This document shows positions 1 to 9,889 of a stretch of DNA of 64,000 nt, in pieces. Position numbers and translations under genes: made by a program. The stretch's first letter is position 1; each line of letters begins with the position of its first letter. The stretch covers positions 401,337 to 465,336 of the forward strand of contig CAXAMN010027473.1 in the NCBI GenBank assembly GCA_963970005.1, written 5' to 3'. The DNA comes from Durusdinium trenchii (taxonomy: Eukaryota > Sar > Dinophyceae > Suessiales > Symbiodiniaceae). The notes under the pieces were generated by a model. It did no database searches. It saw nothing but the letters and a program-made list of their open reading frames with translations, and had not been told where the DNA came from.

Positions 1-1046
1 CCCAACGAGACAATTGCGTTAACTGAAAACCCAAGTTCGAAGTGTGTGTGTGTGTGACAGCTGAGACGAAAGGGACCAGTGAGCATCCCCAGCTTGTAAA
101 GAAAAGTAGTTCACCTAAATGAGGTCGGAAGGCAAACGCCGTGCTATTCCCAGAATTGAATTCAATGAGGGTGAAACAGCTTGTGCAAGCCACACTGTCT
201 ATCATACCATAGCTCACCTGGTCATTTTAGTGGCCAGGGCTTCTTTCTCAATCTACAAGTGGGCGTTCTTAAATCCGTATGAGTTGGTCGCACTTAGTGA
301 GGTTCAACCCCATGAATTGGTGATAGTGATTCCCCATACCCCAGACGCTCCATGGGACTGGAATATATGCTCCACTGACCCCTGGCACCACCCTAATTGA
401 TTGGCATATATATATGGCATACATGGAGCTTTTGAGTACCAGGATCCATGGCAGATTTCGGTGTTTTCTTCGGCGCGAGGGAAGGAAGCCAATCCAACCT
501 GGATCTGAGCCACCCGTGAGTCCATCGAGCCACCCGTGCGCTGCGAATCAATTCATCGGTTGGACCTGAGCACCGGATCAGGGAAGCCCAAGCCGCGAGG
601 GGCGCAACCCAAACGGATGAAATACAGGGCGCAGCCGTTGCGATCCATTGGACCTGACCCCATGGGACTGACTCAATGTTAGTGACTATTCCATACGTAA
701 ACACACCCATTCTGAAGAGTTGACCATACTCTTAGTGTTTTTTGATTGATTTGGTATGTTCCAAGGTGAACCATACCCAAACATTCCATGGTGACTGGCA
801 CAAGCCGCTAAAATCCATCCCAACTTGGGTCCGATCAGACCAACTAAGGGTCCACCCTAACCATCCTTGCCTCCGGACTGGAAGGGGGACATGTTTGGAC
901 CCTATATGGCAGGATTTGGACCCTCAAAAATCTTCACCCTTGAGGGTCCATGGCTCTTAGGGCGCCGGGCGTACCCCAAGAGCTCTTAGACAGCCCAGAC
1001 AAACGCTCCACCCCTGCGCGCCATGCACACACGCGCGCTGTCCCAG
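1..1046. other. 5' non-coding stretch, no gene recognised
   Basis: No exon with a recognisable domain was seen. It holds a GT microsatellite at about 42-56, an inverted-repeat element at 341-435 (listed separately), and a direct repeat of GAGCCACCCGTG near 517 and 528. The short open frames on both strands have no family resemblance and overlap the repeats. Confidence 0.5.
341..435. repeat. MITE-like element, family C (CCATGGGACTGG ends)
   Basis: It begins CCAGACGCTCCATGGGACTG and ends in GGCATACATGGAGC. The internal part contains CACTGACCCC and CACCACCC blocks that recur at 59166-59253, 60174-60276 and 60411-60491. The ends of the better copies are inverted complements of each other. Confidence 0.5.
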
Positions 1047-4000
1047 GTGCGAATGTTCGTTTTGCCGCTGTCCTGTGGCGGCACGATTCCACCAGTGGCC
1101 ACCCGGGTGATGTATGAAATTGTTCAGGACCGCGGATCGGCCGTGGTAACGCGCCGCGAACGCGGAGGTTGGTTGGTCGCAGGTGTGGCGCCAGCGATCT
1201 GCCACAGGTGAGTGGGAAGCTGGCGAGCGAGCTAAACCTAATCCTGGTGTTCCGTATCTATTTATTAAGATGATTAGGAGATTGTCATTTTCCCGAACTG
1301 GGTCAGTCCCCTTCTGGGGTAAAAATTGATGTTCTTCCAGGGTCCTCAAGCAAATCCAAGTAATTCAGCTTTCGAAACGTAGATGAAACCTCATTGCTCA
1401 AAACCTTTGAGACTCACGCAGACATGTGGCATAATTCGGCATTAAGGCATTGATTCTAGGCATGAAGCAGCATTGCATGTTGCATAAATATATATATATA
1501 TATGGGGTCTGTCCTACTACCTCTAGCAGTCGGTAAATAGTTATTACAATCGTCTCACTATTCTTAGAGAAAGGCCTTTACTAGACGTCCCTAAGGATCC
1601 ACTGACCTCCTCAGGTTCGGTACGACTGGGCCCGACCCAGGCACCTTAAATAGTCTCCCATCACCCCAGAAGGTGGCAGTGGATCCATATAGCCCAAAGG
1701 CTCAGAAAGGACCCTCAGTTCGCCAGGGTTTTGACCCTCACAGCCAGGGTGAAATGGAGCCTTCACCAACATGTAGCAGTTCTTTCGGGTCCCTGAGCCT
1801 TTGTCAGGGCATCATCATCCACTGGTAGTCGGATATACCGTAGACGCCATGCATCTATCGCCACCGATCTTGCTCCTTGTCATCGCCGCGTCTCCGTCCT
1901 TGTCGCGTCACTTGAGAGGACCACAAGACTGGACGCCCCCGAGCAGAGAACGTGTTGACGGCCGAAACGCAATCGCAGTTCAAGTGGTGGGGGCCCCCTA
2001 GCTGGGCGATCGAAGGGTGTCAACATCTGAGACCCTTGCCTTCAGAATCCGGGCCGGGTTGGGTTCAGATTTGTGGCCCCCCCTGCGAAGAAGAGAGAGA
2101 AGGTTCGTCTTCTGCCATGGAGGGTCCAAGGATTCTGAGGGAAGAAGACTTTTGGACGTAAGAAGGCCGACGTTGACGGTCGGAGACCCACAGGGTCGAA
2201 TCAGTCGAATCCAAGTTGAGGGACCAGGAGGGGGCGATGAACGCGGGCGCACCGCTCTTTCTTCGATTGTTGGTTGGTTGCTTGGTTGGTTGGTTGGTAC
2301 CTTCGGATGCAACTGCATGTGTGTCTTCCTTCGGGTTCTGCTCAACGGAGCGTTTGGAGAATGCAGATGGTCATGAGAACTTGGACAGTGACTTCGCCAC
2401 CTGTTGGGTGATGCCCAATAGAATGTCTGACACCTATAGAAGCTGCCGCAAGCGAGCTGGAGGAGTTCCTTGAACAACGGTAAATCGGGCTCCGATGTTT
2501 GGTTCTTCCCATGTTCTTCCTCATGATGTTCAATGTGTTCCCTTTGTATGGCCTACTTTGGAATGTTGCCCAGACGCTCGTGGGCCCTCATATGGAGGGG
2601 TCGGACCCTCATATGGAGGGGTCTGGGGTCTCAAATCCCTAGGGTGTTGAGGTACCAAGAGCTGTTTGGAGCGTCTGGGTGAATGGAATTGGTCAGTTTC
2701 TCCGCTTGCTGCGCCCGTGTACTTCTACTCGCTAGGCCGGTCCCTGAACACCTGAAGCAGAAGTCCGGAAGCATCATTCAGGTTCGCTGGGCAGGATGGG
2801 GAGTTGACGATGTTGTGGCATTCACCCACAAACCTACACCCGGGAAGAGACCCACATGGAACCTGAAAATGGACCTGTGGAAGACGATTTTCCTCTACAA
2901 CCCAGTGGTTTTCAGGTTCCATGTTAATCTTCAAGGGTGTAGGCAGGCTTTGTTCAGCCCTCATGTAGACTCAATGTAGACCAAAATGATGCTTACTGTA
3001 TTTTGCAATCCTCATTGAGGCCTTTTGTGAATCGAGATGAGTCATCAGTTTACGAGGACTGGTGTGCATGCAAATCGCAGCTGCCGTTTCCAGTTCCATC
3101 GGACGTGAGGACGTGAGTGTGTCCTAGACGTGCTTCCCGTAGACATGAACGTTGCCATTGTTGATGAACGTCTTCCATTCCAAGACCTCTCCGATCTATA
3201 GATCCGTTGTTCCATTGACCGGTGCCCTTCTTGGAGGATACTCCCAGAAGGTGTCCTATGGGATCCACTCCGGGACCCACCAAAGACGAACACCAAAAAG
3301 ACGCAACACCGTGAAAACAGCTCCAACCGGTCCCTCAACAGCATACCTGGGGAAACAAGATACAAAAAGAACATTATATATATATATTATATAAACAAAA
3401 CACGTAGTACTACCGTAGTACATATACAAAGAAAGACCATCCTTTTTCACGAACAGACGATGGTTTATATGTTTGCTCCTGACGGGAGGCGACCATCATT
3501 ACGGCTGCCTTGAAGTATTAAACAAAAAGCTCGGGCCAACAAAATGTTCACTTGGACCTCAGCTGGGCGAGCCAGGCCGGCAGAACCTACGGCTTCATTC
3601 AGCCTGATGACGGTAGTGAGAAGATGTTCGTTGGGGCTCCCGTGAAGTACGTCCTCGCTTTTTCGTGACGGTGGGTGTTGGTGCGTCGAGTCATGATTTT
3701 TCTGGCACAAAGGCAGCCAATTGATTCCAGGGGGATTTTCTGGCGGGGGAGAGTTGTGGTTGCTTGCTCAATGTGGGTTAAGTCAGAACCTGCAGATCCG
3801 AATCCGTGTTGTTTCTTGTTCCATGACCGTCAAGGTGAAACAATGAACATCATATGAAACATCCAAGAAGCCAACACTCCTAAGGAATGCAACACTCGAG
3901 CATAACACATGGATGTCGGATTCCGGAGCCTGCGGAGCTTCCGGAGCCTGCGGAGCTTCCCAGCCAGCTGCCTGACTTCAGTGCCTGAACCTGCCCTCAG

Positions 4001-7000
4001 CGCCCCTCAGTTGGGCCTCAAGGGGTGTCGTAGGACTCGGCCTGAAGCCACATGGGCTCAATCATGTTCAATCCATCTCAACCAGATTGGTTTTGGTAGA
4101 CTTCTTAGCTGCGTCCTGTAGTTTAAAGATGTTTAAAGAGCTTTCTTAGTTTTTGGACTGTGTAGCTCAAGAGTCAGAGACTTGTGACTTGTTGCCACGG
4201 CTTACGACACCCAGGCATGGAAGAGTTGCATTAGATCCGGTCCATTTCCTGTCAGTAACTCTTCCTGTCCCACGGAGGGTCTTAGGATTTCCCCCCAACT
4301 CCGGGAACTCCGCAGGAACCGCCTTTGCCCCAGTTCCGACGGGCAGGTCCTGCCGGGCTCCTGCAGGGAGTGTGGAGATTTCGCCGTCCCGTGCGTGGCT
4401 GAGTGAAGATTCTGCCGAGCTCGCTCGACGACTCGACGCCTGCGGCAGCAGCGCGGCAGCGTGCGTTTGGGCGTCCTCTTCGCGGCGTGCGCGAGATGTT
4501 TGGGGGCGGATGGGCCGTAGGGCATGACAGATCGCTCTTTGGAGTGGGACTGTAGGTCTCATGGATGAGGTCATTGGATAATTAGATAGCTATTATGGAT
4601 GCGGGACACCCTGCTTTAACCTGTTCAAGCTTGTTTCCTCCGCCTTAAGTCCTTAAGTATTCTCACGGAGGCTTTCTCCCAAGCTTCCTGACTCCAACAT
4701 GTTGCCCCACCCGGTTCGGAAGCAACCTTGGCAAGGCCCTTGGGGACGCGAGTGGTCTACCAGGCCGGCGCCCCAAAGACTGAGGACTTTTTACTTGGAC
4801 ATGTTCATCAAACAGCCCAAGTAGGCCCTCAGAAGGCCGTTGGACCCTCTCAACTCGCAACCTCTGCTTAGCATGGGTGGGAGGGGTTGCCTGGCAGAAG
4901 GCTTTTCGGGCCTCCAATCCGGCCGGCCCAGGTCACGATTGATCAAAAGACTGGCAAGCCCCGGGCAGACAACGTGCAATTGGAGGTGGATGACGGGCAC
5001 CGGAGCAGAAAGCGGATGTGTTCAGCTTCACCCACCCACCCCCAGGTTCAGCCCCCAGAACCCATGATCAAATAAAGGTCACTGAGAAGACCAGACGAGA
5101 TATGTGATAGAACCCCCGCCTAAAGCATATATGAGTCGCCACTTCGAAGAACACACGGCCGCCTCCTCGTTTCCGGTTACTGTCTTTCTTCCACCTCGCC
5201 GTCCAAGTCACGTGTGGTGGCCCGTGCCTCGGGGACGTTGCCGTGCCGACGCCGGCCGTGCAGGTGTTGGAAGAACGCACTGGGAGTATCAGAGATTCCG
5301 GCGAGAAGTGACCGGCTAAGTCGCGGCTTCACTCGGGGCGAGTACGTCGCGGCGACTTCACCCCCGTGGCCGGGAAGAGAACCGCCGCCGCAGGTGCCAC
5401 TCTGAAAAACAGACTCGGTTTGGAGGGGTAGGTCTGAGGATGGTGGGACCCATCCTGGACGTCGTCCTCCATCCAGACATCCAGCAGCTGAGGTTTGGCT
5501 TTATTCTTCAAGATGATGGTGAGGCCGAGCTGAACCGGGCAGCTGCCGAGCTGAACCGGGCAGCTTCTGCAAGGATTTCTATTGGGCCCAGTGAAGGTAG
5601 ATAAGAGGATTTAGCCATTGAAATGCCTGTGCTTTAGAGTGCTAATTCTTCCATTTAGCCCATGTGTGTGTGTGTGTGGGGATTTACTTGCTCAATGCAT
5701 TTCTTCTCGGCAATTCGCGTGGCTTCAAGGAGAGAGAGAGAGAGAAAACGATAAAACTCCGACCCTTGTCCAGGAAAAGTGGACCCATCGAGGTACGAAC
5801 TGAGACTCCAGGCAGTTGCAGGTGGCCAGGCAGTTACATGTTTTGAAGGGAACTGAGATACTTCTACCTCGGATTCCTTGGAGTTGATCACCGAAGGGCC
5901 CCTGTTGGAGGGGTAGATGTGGGACTTTGTTGAATATGGACATGCAAAGGATTCATCTTCTTCTCCCCAGAAGGCTCAAGAAGTAACCGCCCAAGGCCTG
6001 GAACTTCCAATCTTCCGAACCAAAAGGCAGACTTCATGTGCCCCGAAGCGTTGAACGTGGGCGCAGTTGGAAGATCCAGGTAGTAAGCCTTACAGTATGT
6101 GTTCCCCGCATCACCCTAAACCAAAGGCATCAACTGCCTCACCCGCATCAACCAGCGATCTGTCCACACGAATCGATGCCGCCAGGCGATGTTTGTGCTG
6201 CCCCTCTCCTGCGTTGCCTTTGACAAAGTGCCCGGAGGGTGGTTTTGGGAATGGCGCCTTGGGGGCACCGAACCTGCCTCTCTCCGGGCCCAAAATCCGC
6301 GAACATCCAAGGATTTCAACACGTTGGCCTCCAATCCAATGGCAATGGTGGATTCTAAATGGAAGAAGACCCCTAGGGATCCAAGTACCTTCTCAGAAGG
6401 TGATTGGGGACACTCTTATGTAGGTTTTGAGGGTCCAAGTACCTTCTGAGAAGGTACTTGGATCCCTAGGGAACCTAAGAGCGATGGCCTCCAACCTCAA
6501 AGCAAGGATTCTGGGGACCGGTGGGATTTTCCAGAGGAGCTCAGGTCCATCAGCACGAGATTCATCAGCCAGACGCAACCCTGGACACGAACCAACTGCT
6601 ACCATGGTTTTGCTATGTTTAGCTTATTATATTGGTGATGTGGTGTTTTTTTTTTGATTTTCCCGAAGTGTTCGTAAAATCCCCTGACGTGGGACACTGC
6701 AATGCTGTATGTTTTTCCAGCTTCCGAACCCGCTTCGGTCAGCGACCGTGTTTGGACCGCGAGCCTCCCGCTGTTGTCTTCTCCCAACTCTGGGGGTCTG
6801 CGGCGGGTTGAGGGAAAGCAGACCTCAACCAACACCCACCAGCACCACGGATTCCGGGTGTCCATTAGTAGCCCCTTGACCTCGTGTCCATGAACCACCC
6901 CGACCGGGGGTCCAGCCAGAAGGCTTTCCAAAATCATGCTCAACAATAACTCATATAATAACTCACTCACATAGTTCAGCGAGATCGCCCTTTCTTACCC

Positions 7001-7534
7001 CTTTCAGCGTGATTTGCCGACGAGAAAGTGCAGCATGGAAGACTCCTCTAGCATTTAGGCAGCCAAAGAGGCCGGCTTGTCGCCTGGTCATAGAAAGGCC
7101 TGTCACAGCTCGGAAGACTCATCAAATCCACATCCTACAGCACCTACCCCACTCCACCTACCCATCCGATTCTCAGCCATAGGTGGCCCGATTCTCAACT
7201 ATCGCTTGATTTAAAGAATCACCCGGCTGCTCACGTACAGGATTGGTCGGAACTAGGATCCAAATGACCACTCCCATGTCATATTCTTCTGTCATGGAGG
7301 GCATGCCCCCAAGTCAATGACCCATGCTCTTGATAGTCGGTGATCCATGCACTTTCCATCCAAAGGCTTGGACCTCCAAACCTCCGCAACCCGCCGGCAA
7401 CCCGCTTCTGCCAGGTGATCCCTCCCGCCGGCACGCGCGTGTCCTTCAACGTCATCTCAGATCCCAAGACCGGGCGCCAGCGTGCGGACGATGTGCGACC
7501 TGAAGGGCAGCCTGCCGGGGAGCTGAGCAGCTGA
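1047..7534 (+). CDS. Protein with repeated cold-shock domains (multi-exon)
   Basis: Nucleic-acid-binding protein built from cold-shock domains (CSD), inferred from exon fragments. Exon 1047-~1167 follows CCCAG and encodes MFVLPLSC...[15 protein letters not shown], the second half of a CSD. Exon 3576-~3630 encodes [17 protein letters not shown], the RNP1/RNP2 part. Exon 4736-4763 (PLGTRVVYQ) has a GC donor and joins in phase to 4932-~4983 ([18 protein letters not shown]). Exon 6186-6209 encodes AMFVLPLSC. Exon 7415-7534 encodes [22 protein letters not shown] and ends at TGA 7532-7534. The repeated blocks 'MFVLPLSC', 'GTRV' and 'KTG-RAD' imply at least three CSDs. Linking exons, the start and one YGFI exon were not found. 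The 1047 exon could belong to a separate gene. CSD proteins usually bind RNA or single-stranded DNA; many dinoflagellate CSD proteins are known. Confidence 0.6.
1487..1503. repeat. AT microsatellite
   Basis: About 17 bp of alternating A and T within an intron or intergenic stretch. Confidence 0.8.
1507..1580. repeat. Dispersed repeat, family D
   Basis: It begins GGGGTCTGTCCTAC and contains TAGCAGTCGGTAAA...AAAGGCCTTTAC. Related copies lie at 8961-9070, 59994-60070 and, weakly, 48253-48334. Confidence 0.5.
2836..2940. repeat. MITE-like element, family B (ACACCC ends)
   Basis: It starts ACACCCGGGAAG, has CATGGAACCTGAAAA near the left end and TTTTCAGGTTCCATG near the right end, and closes with GGGTGT. 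The ends are inverted complements. The second copy, at 24021-24111, shares the central AAGACGATTTTCCT and AACCCAG blocks. Confidence 0.65.
3913..3960. repeat. Short tandem repeat (18-bp unit)
   Basis: The unit TTCCGGAGCCTGCGGAGC occurs twice in a row and is followed by a partial third copy. It lies inside an apparent intron of the cold-shock gene. Confidence 0.7.
4363..4500 (+). CDS. Possible GC-rich exon, unidentified
   Basis: After CTGCAG, one frame reads [20 protein letters not shown] and continues through [15 protein letters not shown]. The composition is helix-like and richer in G+C than the surroundings. It could be an exon of the cold-shock gene, but no family is recognised and the minus strand is also open here. 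Confidence 0.2.
5523..5565. repeat. Tandem duplication (about 21 bp)
   Basis: GCCGAGCTGAACCGGGCAGC appears twice, back to back. It lies in an apparent intron. Confidence 0.75.
5663..5745. repeat. GT and AG microsatellites
   Basis: A TG run at about 5663-5678 and an AG run at about 5731-5745, in an apparent intron of the cold-shock gene. Confidence 0.75.
6371..6471. repeat. MITE family A, near-perfect copy
   Basis: The left 31 bp, beginning CCCTAGGGATCCAAGTACCT, are the exact reverse complement of the right 31 bp, ending TACTTGGATCCCTAGGG. The centre reads GATTGGGGACACTCTTATGT. The element lies in the intron between the last two cold-shock exons. Other copies are at 8210-8277, 28771-28872, 50346-50438, 51171-51284 and 59511-59613, with a half copy near 39556-39604. 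Confidence 0.85.
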
Positions 7535-8209
7535 GGAGTGGTGGGGTGTAGTGAAGTGATGAAGATCAGGTGTCGGAGTGGGAGTGAGTGAGAGTAGGAG
7601 TGGGGTGTAAGTGGGATGTAGGAGTGGTGGAAGGACTGAAGATCGCACCGGCGCCCGACGCGTGTCGCTGCTGGGGCTAAGCCGCTAGAGCCGCTAGACG
7701 CAGGCTTCACTGCCCAGACGCGACCTGTCTGGGACTGCCATCTATGCCTCCATTGGGATGGTATTGGGGGGTCTGTCCGGGGCGGCAGTCCCAGACGGGT
7801 CGTGTCTGGGCTGGTCACATCATCAGTCCGAGCCTCGGATCATCTGGGGGACGGCCGGCAACGACCCACACCCACCGACCCCTCCGAAGTGAGGTCAGAC
7901 CATCCGACGTGGAGGTAGACACAGGTGACTCACTATACCAGTGCACCCTGGTCAGTCACAATTCACATGGAGTTGGGTGGTGTATCCCAGCCAGTGAGTG
8001 GATGTGACAGGGGCACCTCACTCCTACCTCCGTTCGTTCGGCACCCCTTTGATCCCCTTTGTGACTCCTGGTGGCCTCGATTTGCTCGCCTCTTAGGCGT
8101 CGGAGAAAGTGCCTATGCCTATGGACGGCGGCAAAGGCGGGGGTCGTTGGGTGTTTGGGTGCTTGTTTTTGTTTGTAGGTGTGTTTGCTCAACTTCACCA
8201 TGCTCTATA

Positions 8210-8277
8210 CCCTAGGGATCCAAGTACCTTCTCAGAAGGTGATTGGAGACACTCAGAAGGTACTTGGATCCCTAGGG
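8210..8277. repeat. MITE family A, internally deleted copy
   Basis: Both terminal repeats are present (CCCTAGGGATCCAAGTACCT at the left, ACTTGGATCCCTAGGG at the right). Only about 68 bp remain, because most of the centre is missing. Confidence 0.8.
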
Positions 8278-8960
8278 ATATTAAGTTACTCTTGGCTGTA
8301 CTTCAACTGCTTTGTTGATGCCAATGGTATTCTTGTGTGTTCTTTGTTTCTGCGACGTTCTCACTACAATTGGAACAACTTGAGCGTCCTGTTTGAGGGC
8401 CCGAACGATTCCCCTAGATCGGTGAGACCCTTTCCGCAGATGATGTGGTCCAATGCATGTGGTCCAATTGTGTGTGTGCGCCTTCTTCCTCCCACGTGTG
8501 GGATGGAAGAGGGGACATGTAGGGCAATCCACTTGAAGAATCATGACATTACGCGCACCAACTGCATAGATTTGCACAACTTTGGGCCAATCATGAAACA
8601 CAACACCTAAACAAAGTCTGACTTCTGAGCAGTTTGTGGCACACAAACCCTGAAAGCTTTCCCTATCGGTTTCCGATAAAGGTGACGTTTTCCGCCGTTC
8701 GCCTCGCCCGCTTCGTTCACATCGAGCGCGCCAGGAACTCGCCCCGGCCCCGGCCGCCCCGGCATGATGCTCGCCACGGCCCCAGAGACCTGGAGACCCG
8801 GTTCTGCCGTGGAGATTTAAGCCATCAGCCAGTTGCATCATGCATGTGATGATATACATATTACACACCTGGAGCCCAACCTCTATTCTGATCGGAAAAG
8901 ACCATATTTTGGGCGGTGGGTGGTCCAAAATAGAGGTCATTCAGGTTCTAGGCATACGTA

Positions 8961-9070
8961 TTCTGTCCTAGGAAATCTGTAGCAGTCAGTAAACAATCAT
9001 CACATTTCTTTAAACAAGGCCTGCAACTGAACCATCATCATCCACTGTTACTGGTGATAGGATAGACCCA
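8961..9070. repeat. Dispersed repeat, family D, longest copy
   Basis: It begins TTCTGTCCTAGGAAATCTGT and ends GATAGGATAGACCCA. The ends are approximate inverted complements (TGTCCTA against TAGGATAGA), so it may be a MITE about 110 bp long. The block AACAAGGCCTGCAACTGAAC is shared exactly with 59994-60070. Confidence 0.55.
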
Positions 9071-9565
9071 ATATATATGTATTTTATATATACATATTCA
9101 GCACCAAAACCATCACTATAAACCCGTTTCTTTCTCAATGGGGTGAACACCCAAACATCGGGTTTTCACAGTCTGAAATACATTGAGTTTGGTCAAAAAC
9201 ATCGGGTTCTTCAGGAACCCGTTGTTCTTGACATTCTGAAGGGCTCTTGTTGATGAATCGGCACGTTGAATGGGCGTCCGTTAAGTGCCTGAGGTCCCGA
9301 TGTCATTCCTCCACCAAGCTCGCATACTGCACAAAGATAATCAACAATGCACACAATTCATAGAACGTTTTTGCCTGGCGAATAACTATATACAGAGTCG
9401 TGGAGAACATGATCTTGACATGTGAGAAGTGACACTTAGACGAAATAACGGGTGGATTTCAACGCTGGGCCATACCCGTACTTGACTTGTACAAAATACC
9501 TCGGACGGGGTATTTGACAAACATGATGTTTTCACAACCTGTGCAAAACCCGTACTTTGCCCGTA

Positions 9566-9889
9566 CTAGCCCATAATAATTGTTCTTCCCTCAGCGCATT
9601 GTTTGAAGGCTGTTAGCCTATATTTTTGAAGTTTACGCAAGAACTTTCTTGCATTGGGAGGCTTTCCGATGGGTTCAAGGTGGAGAAATTCAGTAGCACG
9701 TTGCCTCAATTCTTGATTTATGGCAAGACAAGATGAGAAAGGGGTCAGTGAAACATCCTGACCCCTTTCAAGTAACGTTTCTGGTTGCTCTGTAAGCTGT
9801 ATACAGTAACAGTAGATTTTGTTTTGTCTAATCCGACCCAAGCCGTAACCTGGCATGGAGTTGAAGGTGCAAGAAAGCGAACTACCCAT
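9566..9889 (-). CDS. Unidentified minus-strand open frame
   Basis: An open frame of 107 codons with balanced composition and a basic, helical C-terminal half. No family is recognised. It is the best of a set of minus-strand frames between 9.5 and 11.8 kb. If real, it would break the otherwise uniform + orientation of the window. A random open frame is equally possible. Confidence 0.15.
   Translation of the reverse strand: MGSSLSCTFNSMPGYGLGRIRQNKIYCYCIQLTEQPETLLERGQDVSLTPFSSCLAINQELRQRATEFLHLEPIGKPPNARKFLRKLQKYRLTAFKQCAEGRTIIMG

Noticed and set aside
8179-8610. Plus-strand frame of 143 codons
   Set aside because: Its first part runs through MITE family A and the rest has no coding character.
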